Origin: Luteimonas mephitis DSM 12574 | GTDB lineage: Bacteria > Pseudomonadota > Gammaproteobacteria > Xanthomonadales > Xanthomonadaceae | Length of the DNA: 64,000 bases | Direction of reading: 5' to 3' | NCBI RefSeq assembly: GCF_000422305.1 | Contig: NZ_KE383816.1 | Span: 360,566-424,565, forward strand | Shown here: positions 11,229 to 20,521 of the stretch, in pieces | Layout of the letters: each line of letters starts with the position of its first letter | How positions within the stretch are numbered: position 1 is the stretch's first letter | Made by a program: the position numbers and the translations under genes | Notes under the pieces: model-generated | Seen by the model: the letters and a program-made list of their open reading frames with translations, nothing else | What the model was told of the DNA's origin: nothing | The model's database searches: none

Positions 11229-12140
11229 ATGTCCCCTGCCCAGCCCATGAGCCACCTCGATCGACTCGAGGCGGAAAGCATCCACATCCTGCGCGAGGTC
11301 GCGGCCGAGTTTCGCAACCCGGTGATGTTGTATTCGGTGGGCAAGGACAGCTCGGTCCTGCTGCACCTGCTGCTGAAGGCCTTCCACCCGGCCCGCCCGC
11401 CGATCCCGCTACTGCACGTGGATACGGGCTGGAAGTTCCGCGAGATGATCGCGTTCCGCGACCGCCGCGCCGCCGAAACCGGGCTGGAGCTGCGTACCTG
11501 GACCAACCCGGACGGCTTGGCGCAGGGCATCGGCCCGATCAGCCATGGCGCGACCGTCCACACCGACGTGATGAAGACCCAGGCGCTCAAGCAGGCGCTG
11601 GACAAGTGGGGATTCGACGCCGCGATCGGCGGAGCGCGCCGTGACGAGGAGAAGTCGCGTGCCAAGGAGCGCATTTTCTCGTTTCGCAGTTCGACCCATC
11701 GCTGGGACCCCAAGAACCAGCGCCCGGAACTGTGGAACATCTACAACACCCGGATCCAGAAGGGCGAGTCGGTGCGCGTGTTCCCGATCTCCAACTGGAC
11801 CGAGTTGGACGTGTGGTTGTACATCTTCCGCGAGAACATTCCGGTGCCTTCGCTGTACCTCGCGAAGGAGCGCCCTGTGGTCGAACGCGACGGCGCGCTG
11901 ATAATGGTCGACGACGATCGCCTGCCCATGCGCGATGGGGAACAGCCGGCGACGAGGAAGGTCCGCTTCCGCACCTTGGGATGCTACCCGCTGACCGGGG
12001 CAATCGAGTCCGAGGCCGACACCCTGGAAAAGATCATCGCCGAGATGCTGGTCTCCACCACTTCGGAGCGCCAGGGGCGTGTCATCGACCAGGATCCGTC
12101 CGCCTCGATGGAGAAGAAGAAGCAAGAGGGCTACTTCTGA
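11229..12140 (+). CDS. cysD: Sulfate adenylyltransferase subunit 2
   Basis: A 303-residue protein (E. coli CysD has 302) with the PP-loop motif [13 protein letters not shown] near residue 40, the LHVDTGWKF segment and the conserved C-terminus [11 protein letters not shown]. With CysN it makes adenosine 5'-phosphosulfate (APS) from ATP and sulfate. The ATG at 11229 aligns with the E. coli N-terminus; an in-frame ATG at 11247 is possible. The stop overlaps the cysNC start (TGATG). Within a polysaccharide locus that encodes two sulfotransferases, its product may feed sulfation as well as assimilation. Confidence 0.96.
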   Translation: MSPAQPMSHLDRLEAESIHILREVAAEFRNPVMLYSVGKDSSVLLHLLLKAFHPARPPIPLLHVDTGWKFREMIAFRDRRAAETGLELRTWTNPDGLAQGIGPISHGATVHTDVMKTQALKQALDKWGFDAAIGGARRDEEKSRAKERIFSFRSSTHRWDPKNQRPELWNIYNTRIQKGESVRVFPISNWTELDVWLYIFRENIPVPSLYLAKERPVVERDGALIMVDDDRLPMRDGEQPATRKVRFRTLGCYPLTGAIESEADTLEKIIAEMLVSTTSERQGRVIDQDPSASMEKKKQEGYF

Positions 12141-14026
12141 TGAACCTGAGTCGTACGCGCGACGCCCAAGCGCAGGTCGCCGCCTACCTGCAGCAGCACG
12201 AAACCAAGGACCTGCTGCGTTTCATCACCTGCGGCAGCGTCGACGATGGCAAGAGCACCCTGATCGGTCGCCTGCTGCATGACACGAAACTGTTGCTGGA
12301 CGACCAGATCGCGACCCTGGAAGCCGACAGCAAGCGCCATGGCACCCAGCACGGCGAGATCGACTTCGCCCTGCTGGTGGATGGTTTGGCTGCCGAGCGC
12401 GAGCAGGGCATTACCATCGACGTCGCCTATCGGTTCTTCGACACCGACAAGCGCAAGTTCATCGTCGCCGATTGCCCCGGGCACGAGCAGTACACGCGCA
12501 ACATGGCAACGGGAGCGTCCACGGCGGATCTCGCGGTGGTCCTCGTCGATGCGCGAAAGGGCTTGCTGACGCAGACCCGGCGCCACAGCTACATCGTTTC
12601 GTTGCTGGGCATCCGCCATGTCCTGCTGGCGGTCAACAAGATGGACCTCGCCGGCTATGCGCAGCCAAGGTTCGAGGAGATCGCCGAAGGATATCGCGCT
12701 CTTGCCGCGCAACTCGGCATCGACAACGTGACCTGCATCCCTGTATCGGCCCTCCAAGGCGACAACATCCTCGCCCATTCCACTGCAATGCCCTGGTATG
12801 CCGGCGCCACCGTGCTGGAGCACCTCGAGGGCGTGGAGATCGATCGCGCCGGCAAGGACATCGGCTTCCGCATGCCCGTGCAGTGGGTCAGCCGGCCAGA
12901 CCAGAACTTCCGGGGATTCGCCGGAACCATTTCCTCGGGTTCAATCACTCCGGGCTCGCAGGTCATGGCGTTGCCGTCCGGGCGGCGTTCGGCGATCGCG
13001 CGGATCGTGACGGCCGACGGCGACCTCGCGGAGGCCAGTGCCGGACAGGCCGTTACTCTGACCCTGGCCGATGAGATCGATGCGAGCCGTGGCGACACCC
13101 TTGCCGCGGCCTCGACCCCCTGCGAGGTCTCGGACCAATTCGCCGCGCACCTGTTGTGGCTGGACGACCAACGCTTGCTCCCTGGCCGGCCGTACTGGCT
13201 CAAGATGGGCTCTCGTACCGTCGGCGCCACGATCACCGAAATCAAGCACAAGATCGACGTCAATACACAGGAAGAACTGGCGGCCAAGCATTTGGAACTC
13301 AATGAAGTCGCCTTCTGCAACTTGTACCTCGACCAGTTGGTTCCGTTCGAATCCTATGACCACAGCCGCGAACTCGGCGCCTTCATCCTGATCGACCGGC
13401 AGAGCAACGCCACGGTCGCCGCGGGTACCCTGTCCTTCGCGCTGCGGCGCGCCGGTAACATCCATTGGCAGCATGTGGACGTCGACAAGGGCGCGCGCGC
13501 GCTCATCAAGGCCCAGAAACCGCGCTGCCTCTGGTTCACCGGCCTGTCCGGATCTGGGAAGTCGACCATCGCCAACCTCGTCGAGAAGCAACTCCTCTCC
13601 AGGGCGCGACATACCTACCTGCTCGACGGGGACAACGTCCGGCACGGACTCAACAAGGACCTCGGATTCACCGACGAGGATCGCGTGGAGAACATCCGCC
13701 GCGTGGCCGAAGTCGCGAAACTGATGGTCGATGCGGGGTTGATCGTGCTGGTGAGCTTCATCTCGCCGTTCCGCGCCGAGCGCCAGATGGCCCGCAGCCT
13801 GTTCGACGAAGGCGAGTTCCTGGAAGTATTCGTGGATACGCCGCTCGAAGTTGCCGAACGACGCGACGTGAAAGGCCTCTACGCGAAGGCGCGCGCGGGC
13901 CAGCTTCGCAACTTCACGGGAATCGATTCACCCTACGAGCCGCCGCTCTCGGCCGAGGTCGTGCTGCAAACCGCGGACGAAAGCGCCGAGCAGTTGGCCG
14001 GGCACGTCATCGACCTCCTGGGCTAG
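12140..14026 (+). CDS. cysNC: Bifunctional sulfate adenylyltransferase subunit 1 / adenylylsulfate kinase
   Basis: A 628-residue fusion. The N-terminal CysN GTPase has the G1 loop GSVDDGKST at residues 33-41, DCPGHEQY (G3) and NKMD (G4). The C-terminal CysC APS kinase has the P-loop GLSGSGKST at 468-476, [15 protein letters not shown] and the FISPFRAER segment. Together with CysD it converts sulfate to APS and then to PAPS, the donor for sulfotransferases. The fused form (NodQ/RaxQ type) is frequent in bacteria that sulfate glycans or peptides. Directly downstream of cysD with a 3-bp overlap, and followed by a strong hairpin. Confidence 0.96.
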   Translation: MNLSRTRDAQAQVAAYLQQHETKDLLRFITCGSVDDGKSTLIGRLLHDTKLLLDDQIATLEADSKRHGTQHGEIDFALLVDGLAAEREQGITIDVAYRFFDTDKRKFIVADCPGHEQYTRNMATGASTADLAVVLVDARKGLLTQTRRHSYIVSLLGIRHVLLAVNKMDLAGYAQPRFEEIAEGYRALAAQLGIDNVTCIPVSALQGDNILAHSTAMPWYAGATVLEHLEGVEIDRAGKDIGFRMPVQWVSRPDQNFRGFAGTISSGSITPGSQVMALPSGRRSAIARIVTADGDLAEASAGQAVTLTLADEIDASRGDTLAAASTPCEVSDQFAAHLLWLDDQRLLPGRPYWLKMGSRTVGATITEIKHKIDVNTQEELAAKHLELNEVAFCNLYLDQLVPFESYDHSRELGAFILIDRQSNATVAAGTLSFALRRAGNIHWQHVDVDKGARALIKAQKPRCLWFTGLSGSGKSTIANLVEKQLLSRARHTYLLDGDNVRHGLNKDLGFTDEDRVENIRRVAEVAKLMVDAGLIVLVSFISPFRAERQMARSLFDEGEFLEVFVDTPLEVAERRDVKGLYAKARAGQLRNFTGIDSPYEPPLSAEVVLQTADESAEQLAGHVIDLLG

Positions 14027-14051
14027 GCGTTCGTCCCGCGTTCGCCCGCAA

Positions 14052-14080
14052 CGGGTGGGCTCGCGCGGCGAGCCCACCCG
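14052..14080. terminator. Hairpin between convergent cysNC and GT39-like gene
   Basis: A perfect 12-bp inverted repeat, CGGGTGGGCTCG at 14052-14063 and its complement at 14069-14080, with a 5-nt loop. It lies between the stops of two convergent genes (14026 and 14085). There is no T-tract on either side, so it is a stable hairpin likely to act as a bidirectional transcript end rather than a textbook intrinsic terminator. Confidence 0.6.
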
Positions 14081-14084
14081 CGCG

Positions 14085-16178
14085 TCACGGTGAGGGAACA
14101 GCCTCGACTTGCTTGCCCGTCGTGGTGGTCGGCACAGGCGATGGCTTGGGCATCGCCTGTTTGCGCGCCACCTTGTTGCGGTAGACCTCGATCGCCGGGC
14201 CGCCGTCGCGATGGAACCTTTGCACCGGTTCCAGGTGCAGGCGTTGCGCCAGCACTTTCGACGGAGCCTGTTTCCCGCCCCGACCCAGCGCCCCGACCTT
14301 CCTGAGCCACGGTACGTAGGCGGTCGGGCTCGTGACCAGGTACTCGCCCGGCGCCAGCCTCCCGGATTCTGCGATCTTGTCCAGCGACACCATTCGCGTC
14401 GGGGCAAAAAGCTGCGGCGCCAGCGAAACCAGCTCGATCTCGCCCGAAAGCCGGGCACGGGTCAGCGGCGTTCCCTGCTTGCCGCAGGTGTACCAGCACA
14501 TGGCATAGGCGGGAATCTGGGCGCCAACGTGCAGCTTGAGGTCCTGCAGATTCGACTTGAGCGCCGGCTTGTCCATGTCCCAGGTGTAGGTGAAGCATCG
14601 CCCCATCACGCCGGCCTGGCCCGCATTGCAGGGCGATCGCTTGGGCTTGTAACAGCTCTTTCCGTTGCAAAGCCGCAGCTTCCCGTTCACGCGCGCGGCC
14701 GTCCCAGAACCCAGGCTGATGCGCAACTGTGGAACCTTCGTCGATTCGCTGAAGTCCCGGTACTCGCCTTCGTACAGGCGGCGCTCGAACAGTGCATGCA
14801 GGGAGTCGAATTTCTCGCGCTTGAAGATGAACACGCGCGAGAAGCGAGCGGCACTCCGATAATCACCAAAGGAGTATGCCCGGGGAAGGATGTAGTTCTT
14901 CTCGTAGGAATAGGTCAATGGGACGCGGTTCGCGGCGTTGACATATAGCCATCGGCGCGCGGTTTCTCGATTGGTGACCTGCGTATGCCCCTTGCGCTGC
15001 TGTGCGAGCGCGCGGGCATCGACCCAGAGGATGCCCGCCGCCAAGACCAGGAGCCCGACCGTCACCCATCGCTGCTCGCGTGGCCCGACCCGGCCACGTA
15101 TCCACTCCACCAGGCAGGCGATGCCAAGCCATCCCGCCGCCCTGACCGCATCAGCGAATGGAAGCAGCCAGTACTCGCGGGGGAAGTTGGATACGGCGAA
15201 CGGGAGTATCCCGACCAGGGTGGCAAGCAGCAATCCCGCGCTTCTGCGCCAGCGCAAGACAGCAAGCCACATGAACAGCATGAAGAGCCACGCGAGCGAC
15301 TCGATGCTCAATGCCAGCTTCCCGAGCATGGCGATTCGGTCGCCGAGGGAATTGGCCTCGCTGGTGAAGTGCGAACCGCTCAGGTGGTTGCCGGCGGCCG
15401 AGAGGATGCCCGCGAAGTTGTACCGCGGCTGCAGCGCGAAGGCAGCGGCTATGGCCACGACCGTCGCGACGGCCATCATGGAGCCCCGCTGCTTCCAGCT
15501 TCGGGGCCTGTCCGGCTCGTCGATGGCCAGAGCAACGACCAGCGCGAAGTACACCAGCGCCGAGTACTTGCACGCGATTGCCGCGCCGATCGCCAGGCCT
15601 ACGACGTAGGGCGTGGAGCGCGTGCGTCCCACGGCCAAGGCGTAGATGGCGACCGCGACGAACAGCGACACCAGCGAATCGGCGCGGATGTAGTTGGCGT
15701 AGCGCCACGTATCGGCCGAAAACAGGAATCCAAGGACGAACAGGACCGCCACCAGGCGCTGCCCCGTGATCTTGATGATGACCTTGGCCAGCAACAGCGC
15801 AGTCAGGACATCGGCAAGCGCATAGACGAAGCGCGTGACCCGGTACGCGCCCTCGTCCTGAAACAACAGGTAGATGCCATCCGCGTAGCTCGACACCACG
15901 CCCACTGCCTGCAGGGCCAGCGATGACAACGCCAGGGCCGCGGCGGCGATGTACATGCCCAGATGCCCGTAGCCGGACCACTGCGGCTGCCAGCCGCCGC
16001 CCGCGATCGCGACGGCATTCATGACGATCTCCGACTCGTCGACCTTCTGGCCCCCGTAGAAGAAGGCGCTTGTGCACAGCATCAGCGCGACACCGGCGGC
16101 CAGCAACAGCCAGGACGCAATGCGCCAGAATTTCGGCCAATTCGGCATGGTCGGCATCGCCGGCTTCCAGGAGGACAT
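14085..16178 (-). CDS. GT39-like polytopic membrane glycosyltransferase
   Basis: A 697-residue protein with roughly 11 hydrophobic segments in the first 400 residues, then a C-terminal soluble domain of about 290 residues with several cysteines (CNGKSCYK, CWYTCGKQGT) that fits an oxidising periplasm. The first loop carries VDESEIVMN, resembling the acidic (D-E) motif of GT-C enzymes. Likely a periplasmic transferase using a polyprenyl-phosphate sugar. The start at 16178 has AAGGA nine nt upstream. It is the last gene of the right-arm operon, downstream of aminotransferase, acetyltransferase, flippase-like and GT2 genes that could make its donor. Substrate is inferred. Confidence 0.72.
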   Translation of the reverse strand: MSSWKPAMPTMPNWPKFWRIASWLLLAAGVALMLCTSAFFYGGQKVDESEIVMNAVAIAGGGWQPQWSGYGHLGMYIAAAALALSSLALQAVGVVSSYADGIYLLFQDEGAYRVTRFVYALADVLTALLLAKVIIKITGQRLVAVLFVLGFLFSADTWRYANYIRADSLVSLFVAVAIYALAVGRTRSTPYVVGLAIGAAIACKYSALVYFALVVALAIDEPDRPRSWKQRGSMMAVATVVAIAAAFALQPRYNFAGILSAAGNHLSGSHFTSEANSLGDRIAMLGKLALSIESLAWLFMLFMWLAVLRWRRSAGLLLATLVGILPFAVSNFPREYWLLPFADAVRAAGWLGIACLVEWIRGRVGPREQRWVTVGLLVLAAGILWVDARALAQQRKGHTQVTNRETARRWLYVNAANRVPLTYSYEKNYILPRAYSFGDYRSAARFSRVFIFKREKFDSLHALFERRLYEGEYRDFSESTKVPQLRISLGSGTAARVNGKLRLCNGKSCYKPKRSPCNAGQAGVMGRCFTYTWDMDKPALKSNLQDLKLHVGAQIPAYAMCWYTCGKQGTPLTRARLSGEIELVSLAPQLFAPTRMVSLDKIAESGRLAPGEYLVTSPTAYVPWLRKVGALGRGGKQAPSKVLAQRLHLEPVQRFHRDGGPAIEVYRNKVARKQAMPKPSPVPTTTTGKQVEAVPSP

Positions 16179-16205
16179 TCTTATCGATCCTTTGTATTGG
16201 GGGAG

Positions 16206-17342
16206 TTACAGGCCTGCAAGCACTTCATCGCACACCTCGAGAACCTCGTCGAGCCGGTCCTGCATTCCTATCCACAGCGGCAACCTGACGATCCTGTCGC
16301 TCACCGAGTCCGTGATGGAAAGGTCGCCATGCGCGCGACACAGGCGCTTCCCCGCGGGAGACGAGTGCAGTGGCACGTAGTGGAAAACCGATCCAACCCC
16401 AGCGGATTTCAGTCCCTCGATGAAGACCGTGCGCGCCTCGAGGCCCGGAAGCAGCAGGTAGTACATGTGCGCATTGTGTACGCAATGCGCGGGGATGATG
16501 GGACGGCGCGCGCGGCCTTCGAGTTCGTGACTGGCCGCCCATGCGTGGTAGCGGGCCCAGATCTCCAGCCTCTGGCGCGTGATCGCCTCCCCCTGCTCGA
16601 GCTGGGCGGCGAGGAATGCCGCGGTGATCTCCCCCGGCAAGTAGGACGAACCTACGTCGACCCATGTGTACTTGTCGACATGCCCTCGGAAGAACTGGCT
16701 TCGATTGGTGCCCTTCTCGCGGATGATCTCTGCGCGCCGGCCGTCCGCCTTGTCATTGATGAGCAGCGCCCCGCCTTCACCGGAGATGATATTCTTGGTT
16801 TCATGGAAGCTCAGCGCGCCGAACGCGCCAATGCTGCCCAGCGGCCTGCCCCGGTACGTCGAGAAGATGCCCTGGGCCGCATCCTCCACCACCTTGAGCC
16901 CGTGCGCGGCAGCGATGGCCATGATCGGATCCATCTCGCAAGCCACCCCCGCGTAATGCACCACGCAGATGGCACGGGTCCGGGCTGTGATCGCGGCTTC
17001 GATCAGGGTTTCGTCGATGTTCAACGTATCAACGCGGATATCGACGAACACCGGCGTGGCACCACGCAGGACGAACGCATTGGCGGTGGAAACGAACGTG
17101 AACGAGGGCATGATCACCTCGTCCCCCGGCTTCAGGTCCAGCAGCAACGCCGCCATCTCCAGGGCCGCGGTGCATGAGTGCGTCAACAGGGCCATCTGGC
17201 ACCCCGTGCTTTGCTCCAGCCACCGATGGCAACGCTTGGTGAACTCGCCATCGCCGGAGAGATGGCCATTGGCATGCGCTTGGGCAATGAATTCCAGCTC
17301 ATGCCCCGTCATGTACGGGCGATTAAATTTGATGTTGTTCAC
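16206..17342 (-). CDS. wecE: dTDP-4-amino-4,6-dideoxygalactose transaminase (WecE/RffA-like)
   Basis: A 378-residue PLP aminotransferase of the DegT/DnrJ/EryC1 family, with close resemblance to E. coli WecE along its length: TAALEMAALLLDLKPGDEV, TFVSTANAFVLRG, HYAGVACEMD, VVEDAAQG, SFHETKN (catalytic Lys), EKGTNRSQFFRG and HYVPLH. WecE converts dTDP-4-keto-6-deoxyglucose to dTDP-Fuc4N. The GTG start at 17342 matches the family N-terminus. The neighbouring acetyltransferase would give a dTDP-Fuc4NAc-like donor. No rmlA/rmlB is present in the window, so the substrate must come from elsewhere in the genome. Exact epimer and acyl group are not proven. Confidence 0.88.
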   Translation of the reverse strand: MNNIKFNRPYMTGHELEFIAQAHANGHLSGDGEFTKRCHRWLEQSTGCQMALLTHSCTAALEMAALLLDLKPGDEVIMPSFTFVSTANAFVLRGATPVFVDIRVDTLNIDETLIEAAITARTRAICVVHYAGVACEMDPIMAIAAAHGLKVVEDAAQGIFSTYRGRPLGSIGAFGALSFHETKNIISGEGGALLINDKADGRRAEIIREKGTNRSQFFRGHVDKYTWVDVGSSYLPGEITAAFLAAQLEQGEAITRQRLEIWARYHAWAASHELEGRARRPIIPAHCVHNAHMYYLLLPGLEARTVFIEGLKSAGVGSVFHYVPLHSSPAGKRLCRAHGDLSITDSVSDRIVRLPLWIGMQDRLDEVLEVCDEVLAGL

Positions 17343-17356
17343 TGTGTCTCGTACCA

Positions 17357-17674
17357 CTATGTTCCGTACAGATTGAAGACGAAAACGCCGGCCAGGATGA
17401 ACCCCAAGCCCGCCCACTGCCGGGCCGAGTATCGTTCGCCGAACAATGACATCGCGGCGAACACGACTAGCAACTGCGTGATTGCGGTGCTGCTGTAGAC
17501 CGTCGCGAGGCTCAGCTCGTGAAGGGCCAGGAACGAAGCCGCCGGCGCAACGCAGAACATGGCGATCGCGCCCCCGGTCATTGGCCGCGAACGCCGTTCG
17601 GACGCAAGCTTGAAGACCACCTGCCCCGCCGCGGTCGCGGCCAACGCAAGCGCAAGCCAAGCCCAGCCACTCAC
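17357..17674 (-). CDS. Small 4-TM EamA/SMR-like membrane protein (ArnE/ArnF-like)
   Basis: A 105-residue protein with four hydrophobic helices and the EamA half-repeat pattern (VYSSTAITQLLVVFAAMSLFGE followed by GLGFILAGVFVF). Its GTG start overlaps the stop of the acetyltransferase gene (GTGA). Such small proteins, when placed beside polyprenyl-phosphate sugar synthases, usually work as pairs like ArnE/ArnF to flip the lipid-linked sugar. A second one lies on the other side of the acetyltransferase gene, which fits a heterodimer. Drug export is the alternative but the context argues against it. Confidence 0.7.
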   Translation of the reverse strand: MSGWAWLALALAATAAGQVVFKLASERRSRPMTGGAIAMFCVAPAASFLALHELSLATVYSSTAITQLLVVFAAMSLFGERYSARQWAGLGFILAGVFVFNLYGT

Positions 17675-18213
17675 GTCACGACATCCCTCATCCGCACCAC
17701 CCTGGCGGGCACCCCGGCGACGATGGCTTGTGCAGGCACGTCCCGATTTACGACGGCACCTGCAGCAACGACGGCTCCAGCGCCGATACGCACGCCCTGG
17801 AGCACGACGCAGGCCGCGCCCAGCCACACCCCGTCCTCCACGTCGATATCGCCCGCGACTTCGTCCAGTTCGCCCTTCATCGGGTCGTGCCCCGCGGAAT
17901 GGAAGCGGACATTGGGCGCAATCCTGACGCCTGAACCGATGCGAATCCGTGCCCGGGCTACCATCCCCGGATAGAACTCGGCGCCCCGGTTGATGCTGAC
18001 ATCATCGCCAATCTCGACCAGCCATGGATACTTGAAGTAAACGCCGTGGTCAATCAGTACGCCCCGGCCGCACCGGGCAAGGAACACGCGCCATGCCAGG
18101 GTCCGGAGCGGACCCGGAAACACCTCGAGAACGGCATGCCCCCAGTGGATCGCCCAGGCATACAAGCCATTGATGGCACGCTTCGAGCGCAGGGAGGTCG
18201 GAAGCGCGGTCAT
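17671..18213 (-). CDS. Left-handed beta-helix O/N-acetyltransferase
   Basis: A 180-residue hexapeptide-repeat acyltransferase: IGDDVSINRGAEFYPG, IRIGSGVRIAPNVRF, the catalytic histidine in SAGHDP, and the C-terminal GAVVAAGAVVNRDVPAQAIV coils typical of the WbbJ/maltose acetyltransferase group. It likely acetylates a sugar using acetyl-CoA. Next to the WecE-like aminotransferase, N-acetylation of a 4-amino sugar is the simplest reading; O-acetylation of the glycan is the alternative. It overlaps both flanking small membrane protein genes by 4 bp, so the three are co-translated. Confidence 0.8.
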   Translation of the reverse strand: MTALPTSLRSKRAINGLYAWAIHWGHAVLEVFPGPLRTLAWRVFLARCGRGVLIDHGVYFKYPWLVEIGDDVSINRGAEFYPGMVARARIRIGSGVRIAPNVRFHSAGHDPMKGELDEVAGDIDVEDGVWLGAACVVLQGVRIGAGAVVAAGAVVNRDVPAQAIVAGVPARVVRMRDVVT

Positions 18214-18590
18214 CGCGCCTTGCCCTTGTGCGGACCGAATGCCATCAGCGCCACCCCCAGCGTGATCAGCATCGTGCCGCCGATCTGCGCCCACGCGATC
18301 GCTTCGCCGCGCCAATAGGAAAGCATCAGCACCAACGGGAAGAACAAGGCGGTGAACGGATAGGTAAGGCTCAGCGGGAATCGGCGGTGCGCAAAACCCC
18401 AGACGAGGAAACGCAATCCGTTCAGCACCACGGCGGCGGCGACTGCCCCTGCGGCCAACAGGTCCCATCGCAACTCGCGCTTGGCCGCAACGTCCAAGAT
18501 CCATGCCGCCACCAGCTGGATGGCAACGGTCAACAGCACCAGCCCCAACGGCAGCAACCGGCCGCGCCATGCTTGCCTCACCCCGTCCAT
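18210..18590 (-). CDS. Small 4-TM EamA/SMR-like membrane protein (ArnE/ArnF-like)
   Basis: A 126-residue protein with four hydrophobic helices; the last reads GGTMLITLGVALMAFG, as in EamA/SMR half-transporters. Its stop overlaps the acetyltransferase start (ATGA). The start at 18590 has GGTGG ten nt upstream; ATG 18611 would add seven residues. Together with the 105-residue paralogue downstream it could form a flippase for an undecaprenyl-linked sugar made by the GT2 encoded at 19317-20252. Function inferred from size, topology and context. Confidence 0.68.
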   Translation of the reverse strand: MDGVRQAWRGRLLPLGLVLLTVAIQLVAAWILDVAAKRELRWDLLAAGAVAAAVVLNGLRFLVWGFAHRRFPLSLTYPFTALFFPLVLMLSYWRGEAIAWAQIGGTMLITLGVALMAFGPHKGKAR

Positions 18591-19324
18591 GAGGACGTGT
18601 CCACCTGCCATTCATCCGCCAGGCGCCGGTTGCTTTCGCGGTAACGGCGGGAGAGGCGGAGCAGCGATTCCGGGTCGATACCCTCGGCGTCGCCCGCGGC
18701 ATTGATCCGGGACCGGCCCGGTTCAATCGCATCCGGGCACAGGCCGAGCCGGGCCAGCAATCGCGCCAATGCGCCGGTGCCCTGCTCGAACAGCGCCTCG
18801 CTGGTGACCACGAGAAGCTGCTCGCGGGGAAAGTGTCGCGCCCATACCTCGAGGTGGCGGACGTAGTCCCCGCGCGCCGCATAGGCGAACGGGCATACCG
18901 AGTAGAGGTCCCGATCCCAACGTGCGCAGCGATCCTGCTCAGCATCAAGCGCGCGCGCGAAATCGAGGTCCTCAATCCCATTGTCCCTGCTGAAACGCCA
19001 GTTGGAGTACGCGCGCTGGACGGGGTCCCGCAGGATCACGATGATGCACGCCTGCGGCAGCATGGCCTTGATCCGCACCGCAGAAGACTCATGCTCGATG
19101 TAGGACGTGCTCTTTTCCACGAGCAAGCGCTCGTTGCCGAGATGTCCGAAGTGGATCGACAAGTATTCTTCGTAGCGCTCCGGGCCCAAATCGCCGCGAA
19201 GGAAGAACTTTGGCTCCGGTCGCAGCGGCCTGGCCATGCAGGCGTCCGGATGGCAGTCCAGCGCCTGGTACAGGAACGTCGTCCCCGATCGCTGCGCCCC
19301 CACGATGATCGCGTGATCACGCAT
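18578..19324 (-). CDS. PAPS-dependent sulfotransferase
   Basis: A 248-residue cytosolic sulfotransferase. The 5'-phosphosulfate loop GAQRSGTTF is at residues 9-17 and the 3'-phosphate motif at 98-107 (LRDPVQRAYS), both intact. The family transfers sulfate from PAPS to a hydroxyl or amine on carbohydrates, lipids or tyrosine. It lies in the same locus as cysD-cysNC, which make PAPS. It overlaps the GT2 gene upstream by 8 bp and the EamA gene downstream by 13 bp, so it belongs to the glycan operon; a sugar residue is the likely acceptor. The start was put at 19324; ATG 19330 is equally near. Confidence 0.87.
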   Translation of the reverse strand: MRDHAIIVGAQRSGTTFLYQALDCHPDACMARPLRPEPKFFLRGDLGPERYEEYLSIHFGHLGNERLLVEKSTSYIEHESSAVRIKAMLPQACIIVILRDPVQRAYSNWRFSRDNGIEDLDFARALDAEQDRCARWDRDLYSVCPFAYAARGDYVRHLEVWARHFPREQLLVVTSEALFEQGTGALARLLARLGLCPDAIEPGRSRINAAGDAEGIDPESLLRLSRRYRESNRRLADEWQVDTSSWTG

Positions 19325-20252
19325 CGGCATCCACTCGCTCGGCCACCATGTAGGGATCGGCAACGCTGATCTGGTTGAGGATGCGAACGACGTACTCGCC
19401 GAGAATTGCCACCATCACCATGAGCACGCCGTTGAGGAAGGCCAGCAGCACCACCAGCGTCGTCCAACCGGGCACTTGGCTCTTAGAGAACATGCCATCG
19501 ACCAGGTAGAAGATGCCGAGCGCAAAGGCTATCGTTGCAACCCCCATTCCTACGGCGGCAACCACCCGCAACGGAAATGAGGAGTAATTGAAGAGAATGG
19601 CACTTACCAGAAAGGCAATCTTGCGCCAGTTGTAGTTGCTGCTCCCCACCTTGCGCGAATGATGCTCCACGTCGGCGTTGGCGGCCCGGGCAGCATACAG
19701 CAGGCATAAGCCGGGGATGTAGGGATACGGCCCCCGATAGGCGTTGATGCGATCTACCACATCGCGCCTGATTAGCCTGAAATTGCTTAGCGTAAGGTCC
19801 CGCGGCTGGCCGAATATCCTGCGATTCAGCTCGCGGATCACCCTGCTCCCCAGTTTGCGATAGCCCGCATGCTGCTTCTGCCGGAACCTGCCGATGACAA
19901 GGTCGTGGCCTGCCTCGGCCTTCTCGACGAGCCTTGCGATCTCTTCTGGCGGATTCTGGAGATCGTCATCCATCGTTACCAGCCAGCGGCCGCGGGAAGC
20001 CCGGAACCCGCAAAGGTTGGCTGCGTGTTGTCCACTGTTGCGCAACAGGTTGATTGCGATCACGCGCGGGTCGCGGCGCGCGATGTCCGCGATCACGTTC
20101 CAACTGTTGTCCGGGCTGGCATCGTTTACCAGAATGATCTCGAACAACTCGTCGAACTGCTCGAAGAACTTGACTGTCCGAAGCACGGTGTCAGCGACAA
20201 CCGCCTCGCTGTTGTAGACCGGAATGACCACGCTGTAACTTGGTGTTTCCAT
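19317..20252 (-). CDS. Glycosyltransferase family 2, GtrB/ArnC-like
   Basis: A 311-residue GT2 with SVVIPVYNSEAVV, ILVNDASPDNSW and the DxDD catalytic run TMDDDLQNPPEE. Two long C-terminal helices (about residues 225-255 and 262-290) place it among enzymes that attach a sugar to undecaprenyl phosphate on the cytoplasmic face (GtrB, ArnC, YfdH). Downstream genes include flippase-like pairs and a GT39-like transferase, which would complete a periplasmic decoration pathway. It is preceded by a 269-bp gap that probably holds a promoter. Confidence 0.88.
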   Translation of the reverse strand: METPSYSVVIPVYNSEAVVADTVLRTVKFFEQFDELFEIILVNDASPDNSWNVIADIARRDPRVIAINLLRNSGQHAANLCGFRASRGRWLVTMDDDLQNPPEEIARLVEKAEAGHDLVIGRFRQKQHAGYRKLGSRVIRELNRRIFGQPRDLTLSNFRLIRRDVVDRINAYRGPYPYIPGLCLLYAARAANADVEHHSRKVGSSNYNWRKIAFLVSAILFNYSSFPLRVVAAVGMGVATIAFALGIFYLVDGMFSKSQVPGWTTLVVLLAFLNGVLMVMVAILGEYVVRILNQISVADPYMVAERVDADA

Positions 20253-20521
20253 TCAGGCTCCATTCCGGGCGCGATTCGGTCAGTGATTCTCTAGGAGAGA
20301 TGCTCCGGGCTGCATGAGCGATCCGTCCGCCATACTGCCGGTATGATAGCGAAGCCGTGGGGGCCATCCGTGGTCCGGTATCGCCGGCGAACGCAGGGGC
20401 GCGCTGACGAAAGCCTCCCCTGCCCGTTGCCGGCCAACCAGGGCCCCCCTTCCCCGCCTGCACGCCGATCCCAGTCGGCTACTTCGCGCCCGAAAATCTC
20501 CAGCCCGCTCCGTGACGTCGT
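20253..20521. other. Intergenic gap within the right arm
   Basis: 269 bp between two minus-strand genes. No ORF or RNA is recognised. The only promoter-like signals are TATGAT on the plus strand (20342-20347) and its minus-strand complement TATCAT, without a matching -35. It could hold an internal promoter for the decoration operon (20252 down to 14085). Confidence 0.3.

Noticed and set aside
10952-11740. Upstream extension of the two-domain GT2 frame across cysD
   Set aside because: It is antisense to cysD, which is a certain gene; the extension has no domain and low-complexity basic composition.
14052-14080. Classical intrinsic terminator with T-tract
   Set aside because: The hairpin is perfect but no T-run follows on either strand; kept only as a hairpin transcript end.
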